Of a stretch of DNA of 64,000 nt, positions 20,563 to 32,087 are shown piece after piece; within the stretch, counting starts at the first letter, position 1; each line of letters opens with the position of its first letter. The notes beneath the pieces were generated by a model. The model saw nothing but the letters and a program-made list of their open reading frames with translations, did no database searches and was not told the DNA's origin. Source of the DNA: Ascoidea rubescens DSM 1968 (Eukaryota > Ascomycota > Saccharomycetes > Ascoideales > Ascoideaceae); the NCBI RefSeq assembly GCF_001661345.1, contig NW_017962914.1, positions 584,439 to 648,438 of the forward strand. The letters are read 5' to 3'. The position numbers were made by a program, and so were the translations under genes.

Positions 20563-23500
20563 TTCTCATATTAATTCACTTTTCTATAAATCTTATTCAT
20601 TCAATCTTTTCTTTTCCTCTAACCTCTTTCAATCCTTTTACTATTTCATTCTTTCCTTCCTTTATTACTTTATCACTTCATCAATTCCTCTTATCATTCT
20701 ACTTTCAATAATCTATGGACTCTATTATCTCTCTCTTTTATGTTTATTTTGATTTGTTTGTGGACTTATTCGGGAGTAGGGTAATCCTCTCTAACAGAAT
20801 TATGCTTTATCTCTGTTCAAATTTTAAACAAAAATTCTTGATTAAAACGATTGAAAAACAAAATAAAAAAAAAAGCTAAAATATAATTAAAAAAAGAAAA
20901 ATAAATAATAAGACCAAAAAAATATATATAACAATAGTTGATTGTATTATATTATATAAATTTAATTCTATTTTTTTTTCACTCAACTATAGTTATTTTG
21001 TTGACTGACTGAATAATTATAATTATCTTGTTTTTTTTTATCTGTAGGATCATAAAATCACAACTTTTTAACTCAATTGACCAAGTAAAGGTATTAAATA
21101 TTAAAGATAGAATATCCTAATACCATCTATCAATTATAAATTGACTGCCAACTGGTTGATAATATATCCAGGTCTAAACTAATACTTTTTCGCTTTTCGT
21201 TATTTATTTTGATCCTTTAACTCTTTCGTATCTTTTCAGTTTTGTTTCATTATCGGTTCAAAACCTGATTAAAGACAATCTGAACAATCTGAATAATCTA
21301 AACAATCTGAATAATCTGAATAATTCTTGTTTTTAAGAGCAGTATCAAAGAAATGCTTACGCTTTTCAATAACCTGCTCTTCCACTGAACATTAAATTGT
21401 TTAAATTTTGTTAAATTTTGTTAAATTTTGTTAAAACCTATTAATATCTAGGGATAAACAATAAAACAACTTTGCTACTTATTAGTATAATCATTTCATT
21501 AGAATCATCCTATTATTTTAAATTATAATCTAATCATCAAATAATGGTCTCATCATCTCATCATCTCATCATCTCATCATATCGCTGGTACGATCTTTAA
21601 ATTTTATTATCCCATTTGTTCCCATTTTTTTCTATTTTATTAATTTGTTCTTTTTTTGGAGTTTTATAGTTTAACCTTGTCTCCTTTGGTTTGGTTTCAG
21701 GTTGAAATTGATGAAGCAATCAAATCATCAACTAATATACAAATATAATGATATGGTAGTATAATTTTATAATTTTTTTAGTCTCAATTTAAAGCAATAA
21801 CTTTCTTTTCCATTACTTTTTTTTATCACTTAAACCACTTTGTTACAATGAAAAAACTTCATTTCTTGCAAATATCAGACAACTTTAAATCTTCATCAAT
21901 ACCAAAATTACCAGCAATAGTCAGTTTCGTTGATATTTATACTGTTTTATTGTTACATTATTCTCTTATCATAATTATTGATCATTTTATTAATATTTAA
22001 AGATATTATTAATTTGATAAATTATTAAAAGCGTTTACTTTTCAAACATAATAGCCATACATCTATTTAATGAATTGGGCTTATTAACCACAGATCATTG
22101 TTTGCGTTATTAACAATTGGATATAAACTGGTATATATAACATTTGGTTTTAAATCGTTAAAAATTATTAATCGTCAAAAATTATTGATTAGTGATATTC
22201 TTGACAAAGGAGCTTGTTTAACAACTAAATAGCAGGCATGGAATACTCGAATATTAATTGATTTAATTGCGTATTTTTGAATTGATTTATAACTGTTTTT
22301 CAATGTTTTATGTTTTATGTTTTATGTTTTATGTTTTATGTTATATCGAAAAATATTTTCATTAAAGAAATTTCGAAATAAGAAATGTTAATTCTGTACA
22401 GTTTCCTTCAATCTTGTGCATATGCATAAAATCACTGAGTATGCATAATGCAATCTCTTCAACCTTAAACCGCGCGTTTTGCTTAACATATGTAACATAA
22501 AGTTAGAAGTTAAGTTGATGGAAATTTATAATAAAAGAACTCTTTATGGATTAATTTGACCATCAAGATGATATAATTGTTTTAATATCTTCAATATCCA
22601 TCAATTAGTTTTACACCAGCTGTAATGAAATTACAGTGAAGTTAAAGGGTTTTTTTGGGGTGTTTGTTCCAATCAAGAAAGGGTGAGAATTGTAAGATAG
22701 CTATCAATTGGGCGTAGCTAAAAGTGGGTTTATCAGTTTAGCTGATATGATATTAGTAGCTCGCTGATAGCTAAGAAATAAAACATTTTACTTGGAGAAA
22801 AGTTAGGTAATCAAGTAATAATTTTCGCTAACTCCGAAAAAAACAATAATTTCCAATTCTTTAAGACAAACCGTTTCTATTTTGCTTTTTTACCAAAATT
22901 TGACAAAATTTATCTGGAATTATGTATTTTTCTTTTCAGAATTTGATTTTATTATTTTATTCTCAAATTTGGGATTTTAAATTGCTTCATTCCAATGAAA
23001 ATGATATTTTTACATCTTTTAGGAATTGGGTCGAGGAATTTCAGTACTAGCTACGAAATACGGGTAAAATTTTCATGAAAAGGATTAAAAACATTGAGCA
23101 ATTTGATTCTTCTTCAAGAATAACCGGTTTTCATAATTGCAACATTATTAATTGTCTTTTTGTTGGTTTTTATTGTAGTTCTTTGTTTTTGATATTGAAT
23201 ACCGATTCAGTAAACAAAGTTAAAACACGAGAATAATGGTATGGTCTTTTGATTTATTTTCTTTTTATTTTTATTTATTTTTTTTTATTTTTCTTTCCAT
23301 TCAGTTTTTCTGATTTGATTTTCATTTGATTTTCGACGTTAATCATTGAAAAACATTTAATAAAGTCAGCAAATGAGAAATGTTAGATGTTTCTTTTTAA
23401 TATAAAGATTCGCAAAAAATGAGGCGATATTCTGGTTATTGACTTACGAGTTGAGTTGAATTTAGTATACGATTTCCACTACAACCTCACAGAATGATTG

Positions 23501-25491
23501 GTAGAGCCAAAAGAACATAAAAAACAAGTATGGGAAAACCAAGCGTTGATTTATTTGAAAATTATTTGAAATTGCTAGTTTTACTTGGTCAAATGAAATA
23601 AATTTGAAAACAAAACAAACTATCAAAGTGTTGCAAACGTATTAACGGTAATACGAATATGTGATAACTAGTTAAGCAGTCAACTAAATGGTAGTATAAA
23701 ACCAGAGAATTAAACAAGTACTACTAATAATTCAAATAATCAACTAATTGCAGATTGAAGCTGATAAATCTTTTTTTGGATGTTGCTTTATTTGTGTGCT
23801 AAGGTTTTTGTTATTCGTTTACAGTCTGAACAAAAAGAATAAGTGTATTTCTTAATTAGATCAGATTGAACTAAATTACAATAATAATCCATAAGGAAAT
23901 TAAATAGGTGAAATTTTATTATCCTTTTATCTATGTTTTGAGAAATTTAGTCAATCTCATCAAAATTTAAGAATAATTTTCACTCAAGTTATAAAATAAG
24001 TAAAACAGGTAGCTTTTCAAATTTTGAATTCTCTAATTTGAATAGCAGGAAATTATAAAACTTGCAAGGGTATATTGGTAAAAAGCATTATAAACACAAA
24101 ATGTTACAAAGATCTACCAAAATCAGAGATCTGAACCATTCTTGCTATTGGCACGACAATGATTATGTCTCACAAGCACCATACAAAATGACACCGGTTG
24201 CAAATTTAGCAGTAGATGCATGAGAAAACGCAGCGCGTTTTGCAGCTCAAAGCCTGCAGATAATGCCGTGTTGTGTCTGTACACACGTAACCTCACAGCT
24301 CAACATGCAACCAGTATTTGTGCACTTTCTATTATTATCTGAAATGACAAGTCGAGTGCCAATTCTTGGAAAGCAGATGAAACAAGCCTCCAAGAGAACC
24401 AAGGTGAGATATAAGAATCTCAAGGCTGAAGCAGCAGCAGCACAAGCACCAAAACCGTGGAAAACACACTTAACCCGCAAAACAGGGCGTTATGCGGAGA
24501 GCCTGTTGTTACACGTGGCTGTAATATGTCTAACGGCACGTGTGTGAGATTCAAAAATGGGCGTCAGCGTTCAGAGTCAGTGGTCGAAATGGCTGCTGGA
24601 AGAGCAGGTCCGTTGTGATTGGCTGGGCAGTGCAAGGACAAAAAGTCTGGATCTTTCAGCAAGAGCATGGGATCGATTTGCTTTCAAAGCTGGGGCTAGA
24701 GGTGGTTGGAGGAAGCAGTTTAGATGTCTTAAACAGCTCCAAACAGCTCCAAATGGTTGCAGAACCAAATAGTGTTGTTGGAAAGTAATTCTCCAACTTA
24801 CAGCAATGTAACAGTTAACAAATGACGATGTATTAAGTTTTGGTTTGGCTTTTTGTTTAAATGAAAACCAAAACGGAATCCAGAATGTGAAGTGGATTGA
24901 ATATCGCCATGACTCTGAATAAATAACTGTTTTTGAAGATAAAGAATACTGCTTTAAAAAAATAAATATCTCATTTGAATATCGTGATTTCAGGTTCTTT
25001 TGTTAGTCCAAAAACTTTGGTGAATTTTGTTTGATTTTTTGCAAAATTTGGCAAAGTTTTGAGCAGGCTTTCATGGAATTGTGGTCAAAGACAGCGAGAT
25101 TATTTAATTACTTGAGAATTAATAATTTTTATTATGGTTCATCATAAAAATTAAAGATAGTTAATTGTAAATACTAAATTATATTTGACGAATAAGTATT
25201 TCGTGAGTCGTGATTGGCAATTTAAATTTTGTCATTTTATCATTTTGCCATTTTGCAAATTTTCAAATTTCCATTCACAATTCGGAATTTATAATTTATC
25301 ATTTACGATTCAAAAGATTCAAAGGAATAATTGGTTTACAGGCAGTAAGATTAATAGTTGGTATGAACAGTATGGGCAACATCAATAGTATTGGTAATGT
25401 GAATAGTATTAGTAATATGGATAGAATGGGCAATACAAATCATAATAATTAAAACAATAATAATAACTAGAACAACAATAATTAGAACAAC

Positions 25492-25527
<36 letters not shown>

Positions 25528-27723
25528 TAGAACAATACTCAAGGGCCGTAAGTCAATTAACGTTGAATTATGGATTACAAATTTCAAATTTAATTCTATT
25601 GATTTAAAATTATTCTTAACATAGTTGACATCAACAATTATTAATGGATTTGAATTGTAATTGAACGCTATTTAATAATAAAAATATTAAAACAGCTCAA
25701 ACAGTCTAATTTCCTTTTATTTTCCCATCTAAAAAGGAAACAAACAGATTTTAATTGTATTCAGGTTTGACAAAATCTACAGCAAAACAAAAAAGAAACA
25801 CCAAAACGATAGCTCTGTTTATTCGCCTTATTAGAATTGGACCAAAAAATACACAGCTTATATTACAAAGGTCAAATTATATGAAATAAAACAACAAAAA
25901 ACAACAAAAAACAACATCCACACAAAACACAATGCAACAGAACTAAAAGCGACAAAACAGAACGCAGAACAAAACCAATTAGCAGCAATTGTATCTTGAA
26001 AATAAAATTCAGTTTCTTCGTTTCACAGTTTGTGCTGAACCATATGAAATCAACCATTGATCCATCAAATTATCAAACTCTGCTTGAAGGCCAGAATTTT
26101 CCTCAATATCGCTGGGTGCGTCACAATTACCATCACAATTTAATGATATACCAACCACAAGACGACTACAAGACAACAACAAGACAACCACCAAGGGCAG
26201 CTATTAGATTGAGATGGACGACCAACACCAGCACTGGAAACTACACTCCCAGCTGCTCCAAGCTGCTCCCCAGTCTTTGCGCTGCTACGTTATACTGTCA
26301 ACGTTATAGTTTTGGAAAGTTTTTGGCAAAAATCTGCTCAATCAAAAGCTGTATCTACGTTCTGTATTATTGTAACGAGAATCTAAACATACGCTAACAG
26401 TGCATTAAAAATAGCCTGGCTCGAGCTTGGTCAGAACACGAAGATCTCAGTGGTATCAGGCACTCTTTACTAATGCTGCAGCAAGCATTGGCTGTTGGCC
26501 TGTTGAGCCTTAAGAAAAGCATTTTCTGCCAAAACTCCTGAGGTAGTTAATTGTGATTCAGTGACCAGCTCTGAACAACACCACGAACAACACCATGAAC
26601 AACTGCAAGCAACAAGGTGCTGGCAATACAATGGTGACAGTGCACAGCTACGATGGTTATCGTTGTAAATAGTGGCCCAGTAGCAGTTTCAAGTGATCGT
26701 CAGTTGGGCTAAAGATGGTTTTCCTGATTCTGCTTTCCATGATGGGGCCTGCATCAAAATTCTGTTTCTGCTGAATAAGATTGTCCTTCCTGAAACAACT
26801 TGCTTAAAGGGTGGAATTCTCAATTTGTCACCAACTTCGTTGCGACTCATATCAACGATCCAGAGATGTTAGTTATCTTTCTATCTCACAGTGGCTCATT
26901 TGATGTGTTTCTCATCCACTAGCCTACGCCTGTTAATTCAATAGAATTCTTCTAAGTCTGGTCAGACTCTTGGTCTACTGCTGCTATTGGCCAGTTACCA
27001 ACTTTTAATCACAAAAATTTGCCAACATTACTCAAAAAAAGTCAATTTTTCTCGGTTAAAAAAATCTTTTGAATACTATATTCAAGTTTATCTGCATGTC
27101 TATTAACTTCAAAGTTATGTTGATCAGAGTTGTGTCTTGAAAGTTTTCAAAAACCTTTCCAAAAGAAACTTCTAACGAATATATTGATTTTAGTGTTTAG
27201 TGTTTTAGTATTTTAGTATTTTAGTGTTTTAGTGTTTTAGTGTTTTAGTGTTTTAGTTTGTTTTTGTATTTTCTGTTAATTTTTTGATTTATCTTATTAA
27301 TTATTCAAAAATAAAAAAACAAATGTTATGTATGTATTTATGAATGTCAAACCAAATTGCATTTTAAAATCACCAAAAAATATAATTAAATGACAATCAA
27401 ACAATTCAGTAATAAAAATTTATTCAAATATTTCTGCAATTTATTATGTTGATAATGTTTACAATAAGGATTTAGATTTTTTCTTCAATATAAAACCCTC
27501 GAATTCACTATATATATATTCTATTGATTTTCTTCTATCGTTTTTTTTTCTCATTTCATTTTATAATATATTTTAAAAAAATTCAGTTCCAATATTTTCT
27601 CTCTAATTTTTATTTCCGGTTTTATATTTCAATATTTATCCCTATATTTAATTTAATATTCATTTACAAAATTTACTTTGCAAAAAGTTATCGATAGCAG
27701 CAATAGTAATACTAACAATACAA
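20563..27723. other. 7.1 kb region with no recognisable gene
   Basis: The largest gap in the window. It is AT-rich with many short tandem repeats: an AACAATCTGAAT-like unit (21278-21330), TTAAATTTTG (21401-21434), CATCTCATCAT-type (21549-21585), TGTTTTA (22303-22341), AAT triplets (25496-25527) and TTTTAGTG (27191-27258). Perfect inverted repeats are at 21335-21381, 22620-22636 and 24225-24241. A GC-richer island at about 24200-24780 has two CACGTG words, and 26400-27000 is also GC-richer. The longest frames (fewer than 135 codons) have no recognisable motifs. Just upstream of the next gene are TATATATATA around 27510 and pyrimidine-rich DNA. It may be a very long promoter and leader of the transcription factor gene, may hold unrecognised RNA genes, or may be a centromere or origin region. 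None of these is proven. Confidence 0.6.
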
Positions 27724-29661
27724 ATGGAAATGATGTCAAGGATAAATCTTAATGATCAAACTTTTTCATTTGGTGGGTTTCAAATCAAGTCCTTCCAAGA
27801 CCAGCAATTAGACTATCAAATATCTGAAAATATTAATAACAATCTAAATTGTATATCCAATAATATATCCAACAATTTAACTAACAATTTATCAAGTAAT
27901 TTTGTTTCCTCTCCAATTCATCCCTTGTATAATATAAATTCCATCCCTAATACAACTTTCACTACTTTTCCCTCAATAAATAGCAGTAATAATTGCACAT
28001 TAAATGAGTTCAACGAGCCTCTTAACCTCCCAACCAATCCTGTTAATAACTTAAATCTTGAAAATACTTCTCCCAATACTAATATTGGTAATATCAATAA
28101 TATTAACAATATTAATGCCATCAATAATACCCATGAAGGCATTAGTGCTGTTGCTAATACCAATACTAATAATATTAACATTAACCCCATTCTAGAAACT
28201 AGTAATCATGATCAATATACTAATATGAATATATTTAATGAGTTTTTTAATGTCAAAGAATCGATTAATAATATTAATTTAAGAATAAACGATCTAGTTG
28301 AAAAGATAAACCAAAATGAAAAAATGAACCAGATGATTTTAAGATCATTAAATTTTCAAAACAATTTTCTTATGGAGTATTTCAAGAACAAAAATGAGTC
28401 AAACTCGAATATTTTTAATAATATGAAGGCTTTTTGTTCTGAAATGAATTCGTTTGAATCTAGCTTGACAAATTGTCAGATTGGTGATTGTAATCATGAC
28501 AATACCTCCATCGCTACTGCAAATAATATATATGCTGCTAATACTAATAATATTAATATTAATATGGCATCGAATACTGGCATAATAAATGCGTCTACTA
28601 TTAACAATATCAATACATTTCCAAATAATAATGTTTCACCTACAAATTTTAATAGTAATATGAGTATGTTGAGTAGAGCGAATTCTGTATATTCAGATGA
28701 AATGATTGGTAGTTTTGCTTCTACACCAGCTACAACTATTACCGAGAATAATTATGAAGGGTTTAAATATAGAAATTCAATCAGAATCAATTCAATTAGT
28801 CAGGCAAGTGATATAAATTTCAATGAAACCCTATCAATACCAATACAAGCTGGTAATTATTTTAATAGGGCCAATGATAATAATACTGATAATACTGATA
28901 ACAATACTGATAATAATACTGATAATAACGATACTGATAATAACGATATTGATAGTAATAATAGTGATAACGATAGCGATAATGACAATAAAAATGATAG
29001 TAATGATATAATTTTGAAAAATGAAAATTGTGAGAAAGAGATTGAAAAATCAGATAATGCTATCAATTTCTCAGAGTCAATAAATACTTTGGATAATTCT
29101 ATTTCCACTCAATCTAATGATAATGGTAAAACTATTGACAGCAATGACATTAAGAATAATACCAATACTAATGCTATTAATGCTACTGCTACTACTGCTA
29201 ATGCTACTGATAATGTAAATACTACTGATAACGCAAATACAATTTCTAATTCACTGAATAAACCTATAACTGTAACATCAAGAAAGAGATTGAGTTGCGC
29301 TGGCGCAGACTCCGGACCTTTATACAAGTTACTTAAGCTATCAGATTCAGTTGAAGACATTATAAGAGAGTATTTATATGGAATCAATGGAGGACCCTCG
29401 ATAAAACAATTGGAGATGAATCATGGACCAAGATGGAGAGGAGGAGCACATCATCCAGTATCCAAAAAATACGGAAGAATGAAATCAATATATAGTGCAG
29501 CAGAAGTTGGTATTAAGAAGGGCTTGACAGTTCAAGAGATTGTATCCAAATTGGAGAAAAGAAGAATTTATTATAGAGATGGCGTTGGATTGAAAAAGAG
29601 CATAACGTGGTTACAAGAGAATGTGCCTGATGAGTTAAAAGAACCCAAGGCCAGTAGTTAA
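27724..29661 (+). CDS. Gcr1/Msn1/Hot1-type transcription factor
   Basis: Predicted 645-residue nuclear protein starting at ATG 27724. Residues about 527-615 (LYKLLKLSDSVEDIIREYL, GPSIKQLEM, PRWRGG, KKYGRMKSIYSAAEVGIKKG) fit the GCR1_C DNA-binding domain shared by Gcr1, Msn1 and Hot1. A coiled coil lies near 172-226 (FFNVKESINNINLRINDLVEKI and on), as in this family, where it supports dimer formation. The rest is Asn/Thr/Asp-rich, with Asp-Asn repeats at about 380-425. Gcr1 activates glycolytic genes, Msn1 acts in invasive growth and stress, and Hot1 in osmotic response. Which one this is cannot be told from the domain alone. A 7.1 kb gene-free region lies upstream, and enolase, a classic Gcr1 target in S. 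cerevisiae, is about 15 kb away. Confidence 0.85.
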   Translation: MEMMSRINLNDQTFSFGGFQIKSFQDQQLDYQISENINNNLNCISNNISNNLTNNLSSNFVSSPIHPLYNINSIPNTTFTTFPSINSSNNCTLNEFNEPLNLPTNPVNNLNLENTSPNTNIGNINNINNINAINNTHEGISAVANTNTNNININPILETSNHDQYTNMNIFNEFFNVKESINNINLRINDLVEKINQNEKMNQMILRSLNFQNNFLMEYFKNKNESNSNIFNNMKAFCSEMNSFESSLTNCQIGDCNHDNTSIATANNIYAANTNNININMASNTGIINASTINNINTFPNNNVSPTNFNSNMSMLSRANSVYSDEMIGSFASTPATTITENNYEGFKYRNSIRINSISQASDINFNETLSIPIQAGNYFNRANDNNTDNTDNNTDNNTDNNDTDNNDIDSNNSDNDSDNDNKNDSNDIILKNENCEKEIEKSDNAINFSESINTLDNSISTQSNDNGKTIDSNDIKNNTNTNAINATATTANATDNVNTTDNANTISNSLNKPITVTSRKRLSCAGADSGPLYKLLKLSDSVEDIIREYLYGINGGPSIKQLEMNHGPRWRGGAHHPVSKKYGRMKSIYSAAEVGIKKGLTVQEIVSKLEKRRIYYRDGVGLKKSITWLQENVPDELKEPKASS

Positions 29662-31037
29662 TAAAAAGATTATATAATAGTAAATAGAAAAGGAATTAAT
29701 ATTAATGTTTGTTATTTTTTTCATTAATTTAGGAAATATGATAATGGAATCATAGTGAATAACTGATTGGCAATAACAATATAATTATATGATAATAGTG
29801 GTGAGGCCAATAAGGAATAGGAAGATCATTACTTTCCCATAGGGTTCTGAAAATGTAAGATTCTGAATTTTAATAAAAGATAATCGAGTTTGAGATAAAA
29901 TCAAATGATTTTTTTGTGAAACTAATAATATTACAGTATTTTATTACAGTATTTTATTATAGTACTCGTAGAAAGAGAGGACAAAAACAGGACAAAAAAA
30001 TATAAGACAAAAAGAAAAAACGCTAGAAAGCTCAGGCCGACGCGGTACATATGTACACCATGCATAACATAGCGCTGATTTCTCTTTGAAAGACGCAAAG
30101 AATATTAAGGCTTTGGTTAGTCTGAAAAAAGCGATTTCTTGAAAAAAAAAAGAGAAAGATAAATTGATCTTTGTTTATGCTGTGTCTATGTTTTTTGTAA
30201 ATACAAAAGTTTTATCCAGGAGGCAGAAATGAGCTGCTATGTTCTGAAGCCGGGCAAGTTAGAACAGCCAATTCAGTTGAATCGTATTGATGTTAAGCAG
30301 AATATCAGTTTAGCGATAAGCCATTTGTAGAAGATTAATTAATAAATAAGACAGAAGAGTTCAGCTGGAAAATTATACAATTATCAATACAGGATCATGC
30401 ACAACATTGCAGCTATTGCATGAGTAAGGAAAGCGAGACCGGACTAAAAATAATAAGCTTCGACTCTGGAACAAGCTTAGCTGCGGCCTGGAAGCTACAG
30501 CGAGCATGTACGTGTGAGACTGAGAGAGCCTTTAATTTTTGGAAAAAAGCAATCCGAGGGAAAGCATACCGGTCGAGGTGGACCCCCATTTGGGCGTGTG
30601 GGCCCTGTGCTAACAAGAGAGGGGGTTTGTTGTCTCCACAAATTGGATGTGGGATGGACATCTCGATTTCAGGAATTGTTTCTGATTTTTCAAACAATTT
30701 CTATAGATTTCACCAATTTTTGTCAAATATTGAAGTTTAATCATAAACATATTCTTGGGTTGTTGTGGGCAAAAGGGTATAATGATTATTTTGGGTTTTT
30801 GTTTGAAAATACAAGAGAAAATAAATGTATCATTAAATAATAAGAGAGAAAAAAAAAAAAAAGGTTCGTAAATAAGAATAAAAGCTTGAGAAATAACAAG
30901 AAGGGTAGTAAAAAATCTAAAAAGGGACAAGACAAAAGAATGGACTAGTTAAAGGAGGGATAAAAGAAATTGTTTTTTGATTTTTTTGATTTTTTTGATT
31001 TTTTGTTTTAAAAATATTTTTAGTGTCTTGGGTGCAG
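29662..31037. other. Convergent 3' region with no recognised gene
   Basis: The flanking genes converge. It is AT-rich at both ends, with a GC-richer patch at about 30400-30680 that stays open in several frames without recognisable motifs. A structured RNA there is possible, but I could not match it to RNase P, SRP, snRNA or telomerase RNA by eye. Confidence 0.5.
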
Positions 31038-32087
31038 TTATTGGTGTTGATTTTTGAAGTTGAAGTTGAAATTGAAATTGGACTTTTTGTTTTTATTATT
31101 ATTGTCATAAAGCACAACATCGTCATAGAGAATGATGTCAGATGATACCGGTCTGTGATCACTCATATAGAAGTTGAATTTTGAATGCAAAACGGCAAAG
31201 GACTTAATGAAGATATTTTTTGAATCTTTTGTGGCCCAGATATAGTCAATGACTTTAGCTCTTTCAACGATTCCGCCGTCAAATCCAGTGTAAGTGCTTT
31301 CATCAGCATGAGCATATCTATTCAATTTGTCATTGACTGCTTTGTTAGTGTCTAGGAGTTGTTTGCTGGCGATTTGGTAGGGTTCGTCTGCTGGCTCAGT
31401 GTTGAAATCGCCGGTGAAGAAACTTGGGTTGTTGTTTAAGTTTTTGCATCTTTGGAGGATTAGTTTTACACTTTCTCTTCTTGCAATGACACCCTGGTGA
31501 TCTAGATGAGTATTGAATATGTTTATTTTTTTGTTTGAGGGGATGTTTTGGAGATGTAGCCATTCAACGATTCTTTCGAGAGCAGCATCCCAGCCTTTGC
31601 TTGGAATTTCTGGAGTTTGACTTAGCCAAAAAGTCTTTGAGTTTAGGATTTTCCAGTCTTTCTTCTGATAAAAAATGGGGTTGAATTCGCCGGAGAACTT
31701 GCCATCTTTTCTACCAACACCAAAATAGTTCCATTCATCGCCTAGTAGTTGTTTCAAGTCGACCAATTGATTATATAGGACTTCTTGCAAGCAAACCAAA
31801 GTGTTCTTTTTTGCGTTAAATTTGATGGAGGAGGCGATAAGGTATTTTCTTTCAGACCATGGGCGTTCGCCCTCCCAAAGATTTTTATTGTCGTATCTTA
31901 TATTGTGGGTGTATAAACGGAATTCCAAGGGGCTATCATCGTCTTTATCGTCCTGTTTGATGTTGGCTAGAGAAGGAGATGAGCGAGAAAGAAGAGGAGG
32001 AGATAAAGTTGAGACGGACGTATTATCGGAAGAAATATTGATGGGCAAGATGAAAGATAGGCAGTATAGAAACTTGTTTAAGATCAT
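31038..32087 (-). CDS. Endonuclease/exonuclease/phosphatase-family hydrolase, probably secreted
   Basis: Predicted 349-residue protein from ATG 32087; the frame is open to a TTG at 32147, which I reject. The first 20 residues (MILNKFLYCLSFILPINISS) look like a signal peptide. The catalytic set of the EEP superfamily is complete: N62 in HNIRYDN, QE in VCLQEVLYNQ, H in NTHLDHQG, GDFNTEP, DYIW and the final SDHRPV. This family uses metal-bound water to cut phosphodiester or phosphomonoester bonds, with substrates from DNA and RNA to sphingolipids and inositol phosphates. I cannot tell the substrate here. The C-terminal 25 residues are Asn/Lys/Phe-rich low complexity, encoded by short repeats. 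S. cerevisiae has no close single-domain secreted homologue that I recall. Confidence 0.88.
   Translation of the reverse strand: MILNKFLYCLSFILPINISSDNTSVSTLSPPLLSRSSPSLANIKQDDKDDDSPLEFRLYTHNIRYDNKNLWEGERPWSERKYLIASSIKFNAKKNTLVCLQEVLYNQLVDLKQLLGDEWNYFGVGRKDGKFSGEFNPIFYQKKDWKILNSKTFWLSQTPEIPSKGWDAALERIVEWLHLQNIPSNKKINIFNTHLDHQGVIARRESVKLILQRCKNLNNNPSFFTGDFNTEPADEPYQIASKQLLDTNKAVNDKLNRYAHADESTYTGFDGGIVERAKVIDYIWATKDSKNIFIKSFAVLHSKFNFYMSDHRPVSSDIILYDDVVLYDNNNKNKKSNFNFNFNFKNQHQ

Noticed and set aside
23234-23756. ATG followed by GTATGG, with a TACTAAT...TTGCAG acceptor-like sequence 520 nt downstream
   Set aside because: The intron would be five times longer than all others found and the following frame shows no recognisable protein.
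24263-24547. 94-codon frame in the 24 kb GC island
   Set aside because: No motif, and overlapping open frames on both strands, as expected of GC-rich DNA.
27710-27716. TACTAAC just before the start of the Gcr1-type gene, with ATGTTAT/GTATGT at 27324-27336, suggesting a 5' intron like that of S. cerevisiae GCR1
   Set aside because: The nearest acceptor (AG at 27739-27740) does not give an in-frame join with that donor, and a TATA-like run lies inside the supposed intron. The word may come from Asn/Thr-like AT-rich DNA.
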